This document shows positions 1 to 6,461 of a stretch of DNA of 9,108 nucleotides, piece by piece (within the stretch, counting starts at the first letter, position 1; the number at the start of each line of letters is the position of its first letter). The notes beneath the pieces were generated by a model. That model did not search any database, was not told the DNA's origin, and saw only the letters and a list, made by a program, of their open reading frames with translations. Location of the stretch: NCBI GenBank assembly GCA_900752115.1, contig CAADUC010000105.1, positions 1-9,108 of the forward strand, read 5' to 3'. Source of the stretch: Clostridia bacterium (GTDB taxonomy: Bacteria; Bacillota; Clostridia; Oscillospirales; Acutalibacteraceae). The position numbers and the translations under genes are program-made.

Positions 1-326
1 GCATGCCGCTTTGCCAGCTCCATCACACCCAAATCGGTGATGATAAAAGCGTCAACGCCGGCCTCCTGCGCTCCGCGCAGAAAGGCAGGCAGGCGCTCAA
101 GCTCATCGCAGCGCGGAATGGGATTGCAGGGCAGATAGACGCGCACCCCCTGTGCGTGGGCCAGGGAACACCCCTCGGCAAGCTGTTCCATTGTAAAATT
201 TGCGGGGGCGGAACGCATGCCGAATTCGGTTCCCGCCAGATAAACGGCATCTGCTCCAAAACGAAGAGCCGCCTTCAGGCACTCCATATTGCCCGCCGGA
301 GCGAGAACCTCTGGTTTCTTTTTCAA
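1..326 (-). CDS. Peptidase U32 family protein (N-terminal part, cut by the left edge)
   Basis: This partial gene runs off the left edge and shows about 108 codons. It starts at a TTG (326-324) that overlaps the mltG stop as TTGA. A GGTGGAGG ribosome binding site lies about 10 nt upstream, inside the end of mltG. The protein opens with KKKPEVLAPAGNMECLKAAL, followed by FGADAVYLAGTEFGMR and a later NFTMEQL. This is the recognisable start of U32/YegQ-type proteins, a TIM-barrel-like family with members linked to collagenase-like activity, tRNA hydroxylation (TrhP/RlhA group) and ubiquinone synthesis (UbiU/V). Which branch it belongs to cannot be told from this fragment. In Clostridia a U32 gene commonly follows mltG, which fits. 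The TTG start is chosen because the conserved PEVLAPAGN segment lies upstream of the first in-frame ATG. Confidence 0.88.
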   Translation of the reverse strand, partial: MKKKPEVLAPAGNMECLKAALRFGADAVYLAGTEFGMRSAPANFTMEQLAEGCSLAHAQGVRVYLPCNPIPRCDELERLPAFLRGAQEAGVDAFIITDLGVMELAKRH

Positions 327-1651
327 CGCAAACCAGCCTCCACCAGGTTCTGCTGATGCTCGGCGGCAGTCGCCGCATAATAGGCGTTTCCGTCCGCATC
401 GTGGCAGAAGTAATAGTAATTGGTATCCTGCGGATTGAGAGCCGCATCAATCGCATCCATGCCCGGATTGCAGATCGGACCGGCTGGCAGACCTCTGACC
501 GTATAGGTATTGTAGCTACTGGTAAACGTATCACGCTCCGCCTCGGGAACATCGTCCTTCGTGCGATACGGATAATAAGTGGTCGAATCGCAGTCGAGCG
601 TATAGATATCATACTGCGAACCGTTTTCGAGACGATTGTGCAGGACGGACGAAACCATATACATGTCGTCGGTATTGGCCGCTTCCATTTGAATAATGGA
701 CGCAAGCGTCAGTACCTCGTCAAGCGTCATCCCGGAAGCTTCAATTTGCTCCTGCAGCTCCTCGTCCATCAGCTTTTTGTTGCAGTTGTTGACCAGCTTC
801 ATGATGACGGAAGTTACGTCGTCATTCTGATAAAAATCATAGGTATCCGGGAACAGATATCCCTCCAGATGGTAATAGCGCGTTCCTCTGTCTTCGATAA
901 AACCAAGAACCTCATAGCTTTCATCGAGCTCGGTCGTATTGCACGCGGCAAGAAAATCCGAAGCCGCACAAACACCGTTCTCTTCCAGAAGCTCCGCCAA
1001 TTCCACCACGCTTGTCCCCTCCGGAATCATAAGCCGGACGGTGTCAAGACGGTTGGAGGTACGCTGCAGCGTATTGATGATAGCCTGGTAATCCATGGAA
1101 GTATCCAGCTGGAAAGTTCCGTTGCTGTAGTACTCACTCGAATTGGTAAACATTGCATACAGCTTAAAGAACGCCTTCTCCTGAATCACGCCCTTTTCCT
1201 CCAGGATATCCGCCACCTCGTCGGTTGTCGGATCCTCGGGGAGATCCACCGTGATACTGATTGCTTCCCGTCCTATGGCCAGCATATCGTTGATTCCGTC
1301 AACCGCAAACTGACCGGCCAGAAAAGAAATCAGAATGACCATAACAAGCCACACTGCACGGAAAAAGCGTCGGTTGCTCTTGCGTTTTTCTCTGTTTCTC
1401 TCCTCATGAGCGCGGGCCGCGCGCTTTTTCGCCTGCTTCTCCGATTTGGACGCCTGAGCGCTCTGCTCACGCGCAACCGAAGGATCGCTGTAACTGTTGA
1501 GGGAAGCGGGCTCTTCCTCGCTCTGCGTATCCCCGAGCTCTTCTTCGGAAATATTCAGTGAAAAATTATGAATGCGCCTTTCACGCAGACGCCGGCTCAG
1601 CTCCTCATCGGAAACATGGGTCGTGTTATTGTTGTCTCTGTTTTCGTTCAT
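323..1651 (-). CDS. mltG: Endolytic peptidoglycan transglycosylase MltG (YceG-like)
   Basis: The 442-aa protein is a membrane-anchored lytic transglycosylase that cuts nascent glycan strands and so ends their extension. Residues 1-95 are a charged, cytoplasmic, low-complexity region rich in Glu, Arg and Lys. A single membrane helix spans about 97-118 (VWLVMVILISFLAGQF). The YceG fold follows: an N-terminal LysM-like part with a VRLMIPEGTSVVELAELLEE segment at about 205-223, then the catalytic part with HLEGYLFPDTYDF (261-273), LASIIQMEA (316-324) and SYNTYTVRGLPAGPICNPG (379-397). By family comparison E323 is the catalytic glutamate; the preceding position is Gln where E. coli has Glu, as in several homologues. 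The ATG has GGAGGG 7 nt upstream. The start lies 26 nt inside the end of the cyclo-ligase gene, and the stop overlaps the U32 start, so it looks translationally coupled on both sides. Confidence 0.96.
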   Translation of the reverse strand: MNENRDNNNTTHVSDEELSRRLRERRIHNFSLNISEEELGDTQSEEEPASLNSYSDPSVAREQSAQASKSEKQAKKRAARAHEERNREKRKSNRRFFRAVWLVMVILISFLAGQFAVDGINDMLAIGREAISITVDLPEDPTTDEVADILEEKGVIQEKAFFKLYAMFTNSSEYYSNGTFQLDTSMDYQAIINTLQRTSNRLDTVRLMIPEGTSVVELAELLEENGVCAASDFLAACNTTELDESYEVLGFIEDRGTRYYHLEGYLFPDTYDFYQNDDVTSVIMKLVNNCNKKLMDEELQEQIEASGMTLDEVLTLASIIQMEAANTDDMYMVSSVLHNRLENGSQYDIYTLDCDSTTYYPYRTKDDVPEAERDTFTSSYNTYTVRGLPAGPICNPGMDAIDAALNPQDTNYYYFCHDADGNAYYAATAAEHQQNLVEAGLR

Positions 1652-2270
1652 GGTTTTTCCCTCCGTTTCCGGGGCGGGACGCTCCTTTGGATATGTTGCG
1701 AATCATACGTTCCGTGACCAGGATATCGACAGGCCTGTCAAAGTAGCCGTGCGGAAGCATCCGGCGCACACAACCGCTGTAACAGGCTCCCACCGTCACA
1801 CCGCGGAATCGGGAAAGGAAACGATCGTAATATCCCTTTCCATACCCCAAACGGTAGCCCTCTGAATCAAAGCTCAGTCCCGGCACGACACAGAGCCCTC
1901 CGGTCTCCTCCTCCACAAGGCGGGAACAGCCCGGAACCGGTTCAAGAACGCCGAAAGCGCCCGGAGCCAATTCTTCAAGAGAAGCGATTTCATAAAACTC
2001 CATCTCCCGTGTGCCCGGTACGCATCGAGGCACCGCCACGTGCTTTCCCTGTGAAAGCGCACGGCGAATCAACTCCACCGTATCCACCTCGATCGGCTTG
2101 CTGACATAAGTATAGAGCCAATCCGCCTGCGCATATTCGCGCAGGGAGGTCAGACGGCGAAGAATTGACTCATCCGCTTTCTTTTTCTTCTCCTCGTCCA
2201 TCTGCTCCCGAAACGCGCGGCTGCTCAGACGAAGCGAATTCTTCAGTTCCTTAATGTTCCTGGTACGCAT
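1626..2270 (-). CDS. 5-formyltetrahydrofolate cyclo-ligase
   Basis: The 214-aa protein is an ATP-dependent enzyme converting 5-formyl-THF to 5,10-methenyl-THF, a cytosolic folate-salvage step (the MTHFS/YgfA/YqgN family). Visible signatures are an N-terminal KNSLRLSSRAF helix, VAVPRC at about 78-83, the FGVLEPVPG substrate loop at about 106-114, and the strongly conserved block VVPGLSFDSEGYRLGYGKG at 128-146 followed by YYDRFL. LPHGYFDRPVDILVTE at about 172-187 ends the fold. Residues 195-214 are a charged tail beyond the usual end; they overlap the mltG ribosome binding site and first codons, so the tail may exist mainly for coupling. The ATG has an AGGA about 5 nt upstream. It lies 36 nt downstream of the DJ-1-like gene. 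Its place in a thyX operon makes sense because ThyX consumes methylene-THF. Confidence 0.95.
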   Translation of the reverse strand: MRTRNIKELKNSLRLSSRAFREQMDEEKKKKADESILRRLTSLREYAQADWLYTYVSKPIEVDTVELIRRALSQGKHVAVPRCVPGTREMEFYEIASLEELAPGAFGVLEPVPGCSRLVEEETGGLCVVPGLSFDSEGYRLGYGKGYYDRFLSRFRGVTVGACYSGCVRRMLPHGYFDRPVDILVTERMIRNISKGASRPGNGGKNHERKQRQQ

Positions 2271-2306
2271 TTATTCCTCGTCCTCGTGTGTTATTGGGAA
2301 AGCGGC

Positions 2307-2852
2307 TCAAAGACCGGGGACACACATAGCGGCGCCAACCTTCTGCGCTTTCTCTTCGCCGCAAAGAACCGTACCCAGCTTCAGGGCAAAGGCCATCGCA
2401 GCGCCGGCTCCCTTGCCGGTGATAAAGTTTTCGCTGACCTCAACGGGCGCGCCGGTTACCTGAGCGCCGGTAAGCTCCTGCTCAAAGCCGGGATAGCAGG
2501 TGGCAGTGCGTCCCTTCAGCAAACCGAGGTGTCCGAGAACAGAGGGGGCGGCGCAAATAGCGGCAACCCAGACGCCATCCTTTGCGGCGGCTTCCACGGC
2601 GGCACGGACAATCGGAGATTTTTCGAGATTCAGTGTGCCGGGCATACCTCCGGGCAGGACGACCATCTCAACGCCATCGGATACAACGTCTTTCTCCTCC
2701 AGATCAGTTTTTACGGTCACTCCGTGCGAACCGGTAATCTCCCGGCCGCCAACTCCGACGGTTTTCACCTCGCAGCCCAGGCGGCGCAGCACATCGACGG
2801 GAGTAAGGGCCTCCACCTCCTCAAAGCCGTTTGCCAGAAATACATAGATCAC
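2307..2852 (-). CDS. DJ-1/PfpI (ThiJ) family protein
   Basis: The 181-aa protein has a class I glutamine-amidotransferase-like flavodoxin fold. The start is a GTG at 2852 with a strong AAGGAGG 8 nt upstream; a longer reading frame extends upstream but overlaps the preceding gene and lacks these signals. The protein begins MIYVFLANGFEEVEALTPVD, closely matching the DJ-1 N-terminus. E14 corresponds to the conserved glutamate that supports the catalytic cysteine. The nucleophile elbow is AAICAAPSVLGHLG, with C100 as the predicted reactive cysteine, and VLPGGMPGT at about 65-73 is the usual oxyanion-side loop. Family members include DJ-1-type stress proteins with reported glyoxalase or deglycase activity (the latter disputed) and YajL-like chaperones; the sequence does not say which. 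It is 55 nt downstream of the GNAT gene with no terminator between, so it is probably co-transcribed. Confidence 0.93.
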   Translation of the reverse strand: MIYVFLANGFEEVEALTPVDVLRRLGCEVKTVGVGGREITGSHGVTVKTDLEEKDVVSDGVEMVVLPGGMPGTLNLEKSPIVRAAVEAAAKDGVWVAAICAAPSVLGHLGLLKGRTATCYPGFEQELTGAQVTGAPVEVSENFITGKGAGAAMAFALKLGTVLCGEEKAQKVGAAMCVPGL

Positions 2853-2907
2853 AACGGATTCCTCCTTCTTTGTTGTCTGAATTGAAAAACCGCTCCTCTT
2901 CCTTTCC

Positions 2908-3795
2908 TTAATCCAGGGAAAGGCCGAGATACGGCGGGAACACTGAATCAACCTGCGGCAGCTCCGCACCCTCCAGAGGCTTGAGCATCCCGAATGGATG
3001 TGTCTGGAACGGGAGCGCCGGAACCAAAGGCGCTTCATCCGCAGGCAGGCGGAAGCGGTACTCAGAAGCGGGGAACTCGCGCAGAAGCAGACCAAACAGT
3101 TCCGCCCGCACTTTGGGATGGGCCATCCACTCCACCACATCACAGCAATCGCCGGTCATCCCACACAGCGCCCAGGAGAGCGTTTCCCCCTCACCGGAAA
3201 CAAGCAGCTTTCCGCCGTACAAGCGAGCGCTCTCCACCGCATAGAAGAAGGCCTTTTCGTTCCAAAGCACACTGCCGGGACGTCTGGCAAGAAAGCGGGC
3301 GCGGGCACGGCAAAGCGCGTCATAAGAAGCCAGCCTCCGCCCGGGATTCGGCGCCGCGGCCATTTCCCCGAGGGAGCCGGCAGACACAGTCTGCTGCCGT
3401 ACTGTATAAAACGGCTGGTAACCCGCTTTGGCATAGAGTGCGATAAGGCCCTCGTTTGCAGGGAGCACGGCAGAATACCGCTCTCCCCGCGACGCTCCAT
3501 ACCGTTCCGCTTCGTGCAAAAGCTCCAGAACAAGGCCGCGTCCCCGAAACTCCGGGAAAGTCGCCACTGCGTAAACATAATGAGCAGGCGCTGTTTTTCC
3601 GTCCGGCAGCTGAATCCGGCAAGGCAGCAAATGCAGCGCCGAAGCTACACGATCTCCGCAGAGGCTGACAAGACAATTTTCCGGGCGGAACACATTGCGC
3701 AGATACAGATTCACCGGGCGGGCCGGCTCGCCGAAGCATGTCTGCCACAAGCGGCGAAGCTCACGTTCCATCCCGGGTGCAGACGTACGAATCAC
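2908..3795 (-). CDS. GNAT family N-acetyltransferase (Eis-like length)
   Basis: The 295-aa protein has an N-terminal GNAT domain. The acetyl-CoA binding segment is VATFPEFRGRGLVLELLHEA at about 77-96, where R84-G-R-G supplies the pyrophosphate loop; the usual small residue just after it is V89. ANEGLIALYAKAGYQPFY at 113-130 is the typical motif B region. The remaining 165 residues form a second domain with a GNAT-like ending (HPFGMLKPL), so the protein resembles two-domain Eis/COG4552-type enzymes more than a minimal GNAT. The substrate is unknown. The GTG start overlaps the stop of the preceding DUF2156 gene as GTGA, with GGGAG 7 nt upstream, so both proteins are probably made in step. A role acting on the same type of substrate as its partner is inference only. 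Confidence 0.9.
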   Translation of the reverse strand: MIRTSAPGMERELRRLWQTCFGEPARPVNLYLRNVFRPENCLVSLCGDRVASALHLLPCRIQLPDGKTAPAHYVYAVATFPEFRGRGLVLELLHEAERYGASRGERYSAVLPANEGLIALYAKAGYQPFYTVRQQTVSAGSLGEMAAAPNPGRRLASYDALCRARARFLARRPGSVLWNEKAFFYAVESARLYGGKLLVSGEGETLSWALCGMTGDCCDVVEWMAHPKVRAELFGLLLREFPASEYRFRLPADEAPLVPALPFQTHPFGMLKPLEGAELPQVDSVFPPYLGLSLD

Positions 3796-4691
3796 AGCGT
3801 CTCTCCCTTGGGAACCGCCATATATTTCTCAAGCAGGATAGCGGGATAATAGGACAGCTTTGCTTTTCTCAGCCCCTCAATCCCCATGTCCTCCTCACGA
3901 TTGATATACTCATAACCGGAAAGGGCGCGCGCTGCAAATTCACGGTTAATGGCCGGATAAAGCCCGTTATAGCCATCAAGCGCCTTTTCAAAATGAACGA
4001 CAAAGCAGCGCGGATTCACTTCCTCACCGATGGAGAAAGCGACGGGCTTGCCGTCAATGCGAATCAGTCCGCCCTTCATGTGCAGAGCCTCAAAGTTGTG
4101 CAGCGAGGAAGCAACCGCACAATTCTCCTCGCTTCTTCCGTCTTCCCCGCAGCTGCCGTTCTTGAGGCACCATGCATGCGCCACCTCCAGGCAATCACGG
4201 AAATTGTCCCGGGTAACGTCCTCATACGTCCACTGATAGGAGCGGTTGAACTGAGCCAGGTGATTTCGTTTGCCATGCAGCTTACGCCCGGCAAGAGAAA
4301 TCAAATCCTCCGAACGGTAAATATAGTCAAAATCGTCGCGCAGAGGAATGTAGTCAAACTTGCCCGGGAACAGGCTTTCAAACTCTGCGAGCGTCTCCTG
4401 CGTAACACCCCACATCCGGAATGGGATTCCGCGCTCCCGTGCATCCTCCATCAGGACCTCCACAGCCTCCCCGCGATCGCCGATTCCCTCGGGAACTACA
4501 TAAGCATGCAGATTCTGACCGAAACCGGAAAGCAGAAAATCACGATACCGGCAGATACGGCGGCGGTACGTCCCACGACCCATATAAATCCTACCCCAAA
4601 CGCACTCGCTGCCGAGTCCGCCTGATGCAGAGAGAATAGGCTGCACCCACTCTCTGTCGTTCAGATCAGGATATCGAAAATCTAACAGCAT
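3792..4691 (-). CDS. DUF2156 protein (LPG-synthase C-terminal-like domain)
   Basis: The 299-aa soluble protein is made up of the GNAT-fold pair related to the catalytic C-terminal domain of MprF/FmhX phosphatidylglycerol lysyltransferases. The family pattern is clear: MLLDFRYPDLNDREWVQPIL at the start, FDYIYRSEDLISLAGRKLHG at 121-140 followed by KRNHLAQF, VVHFEKALDGYNGLYPAINR at 231-250, and INREEDMGIEGLRKAKLSYY at 263-282. There is no membrane domain, so it is not a full MprF. An aminoacyl-tRNA-dependent transferase is possible by homology, but many DUF2156 proteins have no assigned reaction. The ATG is chosen because it gives the family's usual N-terminus and no earlier in-frame start exists after the upstream stop. 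The nearest strong ribosome binding site is unusually far away (see the separate entry). It lies 42 nt after tmk and overlaps the GNAT gene by 4 nt. Confidence 0.92.
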   Translation of the reverse strand: MLLDFRYPDLNDREWVQPILSASGGLGSECVWGRIYMGRGTYRRRICRYRDFLLSGFGQNLHAYVVPEGIGDRGEAVEVLMEDARERGIPFRMWGVTQETLAEFESLFPGKFDYIPLRDDFDYIYRSEDLISLAGRKLHGKRNHLAQFNRSYQWTYEDVTRDNFRDCLEVAHAWCLKNGSCGEDGRSEENCAVASSLHNFEALHMKGGLIRIDGKPVAFSIGEEVNPRCFVVHFEKALDGYNGLYPAINREFAARALSGYEYINREEDMGIEGLRKAKLSYYPAILLEKYMAVPKGETL

Positions 4692-4727
4692 ACAGTTTAT
4701 TGCGGCCGCAGGCCGCCATCCTCCTTT
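4692..4727 (-). promoter_or_regulatory. Distant ribosome binding site with an intervening hairpin (DUF2156 start)
   Basis: A perfect AAAGGAGG lies at 4727-4720 but is 28 nt from the ATG at 4691, far beyond normal spacing. Between them GCGGCC (4716-4711), a TGC loop and GGCCGC (4707-4702) form a 6-bp hairpin. Folding it leaves 13 nt of effective spacing, or 7 nt if two weak outer A-U pairs also form across a mismatch. A second ATG abuts the site at 4719 but is out of frame and opens only a 17-codon reading frame. The tmk stop (4736-4734) is in frame with the DUF2156 gene. What is seen is the geometry; the role of the hairpin is inference. Confidence 0.5.
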
Positions 4728-4733
4728 GTTTGT

Positions 4734-5420
4734 TTAGTTCTCGCCGCAGCGGCCGCGCAGTGCATCCTCCACGACGGACAACACCTCTTTGTGAATCTCC
4801 TCCACCGTCTTAGGATTCTGCCCCGCGGCACAGGAAATCATGCGCCAGCCGAAGCGCTCCGCCGCATACAGCGCTGAGGCGCGGCACGCTTCCAGGTAAG
4901 ACCGGCTGCTTTCGTGAATATCCTTCTTCGCCTCGTTCCCGTCGTAGCGATGGCTCAGCAGGCGCTGGGACACTTCAACCGGCATATCCAGATAAATCGT
5001 GCAGTCCGGCTGCGGCAGTGCCAGCTTTCCGTATTCAAAATCACACACCCAGCTGAGAAAATTCTCCCATTCGCTGCGAGGAAGCTTTGTGAGCTGATAG
5101 ACCATGTTCGAAGTTGTGTACCGGTCGGCAATCACACATTCGCCCCCAAGGAGAGCGGCGCGCCAGTATTTGCGGTAGCTTGCGTAGCGGTCGACAGCAA
5201 AAAAAGAGGATGCAGCGTAAGCGTTGACATCGCCCGGTTCGCTGCCGAATTCTCCGGAGAGATACATCTTCACCAGAGCGGAAGACGGATGGTCATAATC
5301 CGGGAACGATACGAGACGGACAGGAATTCCCTTCTCACGCAGAGAAGCAAGCAGCAATCCCGACTGCGTCCCTTTTCCGCTCCCGTCAAGGCCCTCAACG
5401 GTGATCAGAAGCCCCTTCAT
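4734..5420 (-). CDS. tmk: Thymidylate kinase
   Basis: The 228-aa cytosolic P-loop kinase phosphorylates dTMP to dTDP with ATP. The Walker A loop is EGLDGSGKGTQ (9-19) with K16. FPDYDHPSS at 39-47 is the FP(D)Y-type dTMP-binding stretch, and ADRYTTSNMVYQL at 98-110 is the DR(Y) motif with D99 and R100. YLDMPVEVSQRLL at about 143-155 is the typical strand preceding the LID region (around 157-172). The length is slightly above the usual 205-215 residues. The ATG at 5420 overlaps the thyX stop as ATGA. A longer in-frame reading to 5486 adds 22 residues lying wholly inside thyX and is not needed by the family. Pairing with thyX puts synthesis and first phosphorylation of dTMP in one message. Confidence 0.94.
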   Translation of the reverse strand: MKGLLITVEGLDGSGKGTQSGLLLASLREKGIPVRLVSFPDYDHPSSALVKMYLSGEFGSEPGDVNAYAASSFFAVDRYASYRKYWRAALLGGECVIADRYTTSNMVYQLTKLPRSEWENFLSWVCDFEYGKLALPQPDCTIYLDMPVEVSQRLLSHRYDGNEAKKDIHESSRSYLEACRASALYAAERFGWRMISCAAGQNPKTVEEIHKEVLSVVEDALRGRCGEN

Positions 5421-6181
5421 TCTGTTACCCCAAACTTTCTGCGCACCTCGGCAGCTTTTCCGCAGCTCATCTTTCCCTCCGGGCAAGCTCCGCGCAGACA
5501 GGGCGGCCCGGCCTTCTCAAAGATATGCGGCGCAGCCTCGCGTACAAGGGCGAGCATCTGACATGCGACGTCGCGAATTTCCCACTGAGCTCGGTTGCAG
5601 CAGCGGTGAGAAAAGAAATTGAGCAGGCTGCGCGCATTGAAGGTGCAGATCATTTTTGTGTCACATGCATTCGGGAGCACAAAGCGCGCATCCTCGATCG
5701 CCATTTTCTGTGCGGCACGATCCGCTTCCTTCTCCGTCTTTCCTTCACGCAGAAGCGTCTCGCGGTGTTTCTTCTGCAGAATCGCGGTAAGGCGCTCATA
5801 GTGAAGCTGATCTTCGCGCATCGCTGCGAGGAACTCTTCTTTCGCCTCGGGGATCGCCTCAATCTCCGGCGGAACTACAAACTCGAACGAATTCTCCGCC
5901 ACATACCGCTGGCTCTGCACACTGTACGACGCAATGCGGTGACGGGTAATCTGAGCGAGGAAAGAGCGCGACACGCCCTCGATGCCGAAGGTGAAGCTTG
6001 CATGCTCAATCGGACTTTCGTGACCGATTTCCGCAAGCATGTGAACAAAAGAGGAGGTTTTCTCCTCCGTCAGGCCGTCCCGGATCGTTTCGATGGTGGA
6101 GGGCGAGTAGCACAGCTTCGCTGCCGACGCCACCATGCGCTCCGGCTCCGGCGTATAGGCCAGAAGCGTTACCTTTGCCAT
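5417..6181 (-). CDS. thyX: FAD-dependent thymidylate synthase ThyX
   Basis: The 254-aa flavoenzyme methylates dUMP to dTMP using methylene-THF and NADPH, acting as a homotetramer. The defining ThyX motif RHRx7S is present as RHRIASYSVQS (80-90), followed by QRY. HESPIEHASFTFGIEG at 54-69 is the conserved FAD-site segment, and ARSLLNFFSHRCCNRAQWEI at 183-202 is the conserved nucleotide-binding helix. Residues about 226-241 carry three cysteines, C228-x4-C233-x6-C240, in GPPCLRGACPEGKMSCGK, after C194 and C195; ThyX does not need these for catalysis and they may bind a metal. The ATG at 6181 has only a GGAAAGG 12 nt upstream, a weak and distant site. It is the first gene of the long operon, after a leader of about 245 nt containing a structured element. 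Confidence 0.97.
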   Translation of the reverse strand: MAKVTLLAYTPEPERMVASAAKLCYSPSTIETIRDGLTEEKTSSFVHMLAEIGHESPIEHASFTFGIEGVSRSFLAQITRHRIASYSVQSQRYVAENSFEFVVPPEIEAIPEAKEEFLAAMREDQLHYERLTAILQKKHRETLLREGKTEKEADRAAQKMAIEDARFVLPNACDTKMICTFNARSLLNFFSHRCCNRAQWEIRDVACQMLALVREAAPHIFEKAGPPCLRGACPEGKMSCGKAAEVRRKFGVTE

Positions 6182-6273
6182 TGTTTATCAGGGCCTTTCC
6201 ATTCAGGATTACAGGCATTTCCCGGCGTTTTCCTCCCCGTCCTTCGCACCGCGGCTTTCCATACCGATTTTCA

Positions 6274-6350
6274 TCCGGCAGGCAAAAGCGACTCGCTATC
6301 CCCTAAAAGGGAATCAGCACCGCTAAACAGTGCAGATTTGCCTGACCGGA
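6274..6350 (-). ncRNA. Candidate structured leader RNA of the thyX operon (cloverleaf-like)
   Basis: Read on the minus strand, a 13-bp closing stem pairs 6350-6337 with 6286-6274, with one bulged base (6345). It encloses three hairpins in sequence: A at 6333-6317 (GCACTG, loop TTTAG, CGGTGC; one G-U pair), B at 6314-6298 (ATTCCC, loop TTTTA, GGGGAT; one G-U pair) and C at 6297-6287 (AGCG, loop AGT, CGCT). Linkers are 3, 2, 0 and 0 nt, so almost every base is used in a four-way junction. It lies about 93 nt before the thyX start within the predicted leader. It resembles a tRNA cloverleaf lacking a normal T-arm. I cannot match it to a known riboswitch class. The same pairing could form on the plus strand, so the strand is chosen from the predicted transcript. 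Confidence 0.5.
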
Positions 6351-6432
6351 ATATCCTTGCAGTACGAAAGGAAGGAATTGCCTTTCACGCTCTTCCCCAC
6401 ACATTTTACAGGAAAAAGCAATATACGGATAT

Positions 6433-6461
6433 AGTATAGCAAAAAAAGCGGCTCCATTCAA
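6433..6461 (-). promoter_or_regulatory. Candidate sigma-A promoter for the thyX operon
   Basis: TTGAAT (6461-6456) and TATACT (6438-6433) are separated by exactly 17 bp on the minus strand, giving a predicted transcript start near 6427. The -35 hexamer is only a 4/6 match, while the -10 is 5/6. The site overlaps the upstream terminator hairpin: its -35 lies in the terminator loop and its spacer includes the T-tract. It is the best promoter-like pair between the repair operon and thyX. Confidence 0.45.

Noticed and set aside
200..1561. 453-codon open frame on the plus strand opposite mltG
   Set aside because: It is fully antisense to mltG, which has clear family motifs, and its translation shows no recognisable domain; it is a shadow frame typical of GC-rich coding DNA.
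4734..5486. Longer N-terminus for tmk
   Set aside because: The extra 22 residues lie inside thyX and precede the normal start of the kinase fold; the ATGA overlap start is more typical.
6006..6218. 70-codon minus-strand frame starting upstream of thyX
   Set aside because: It overlaps the first part of thyX in another frame, has a ribosome binding site about 13 nt away, and its second half is a shadow of thyX.
6274..6350. True tRNA-Lys reading of the cloverleaf element
   Set aside because: The anticodon-like loop CTTTTAG is suggestive, but there is no T-arm with a TTCGANNC loop, the closing stem is 13 bp instead of 7, and no CCA or normal D-arm residues are seen.
6274..6350. Miniature inverted-repeat transposable element
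   Set aside because: The 13-bp ends are inverted repeats, but I see no flanking target duplication and no second copy in the window; the closely packed internal hairpins fit an RNA fold better. It remains untested against the genome.
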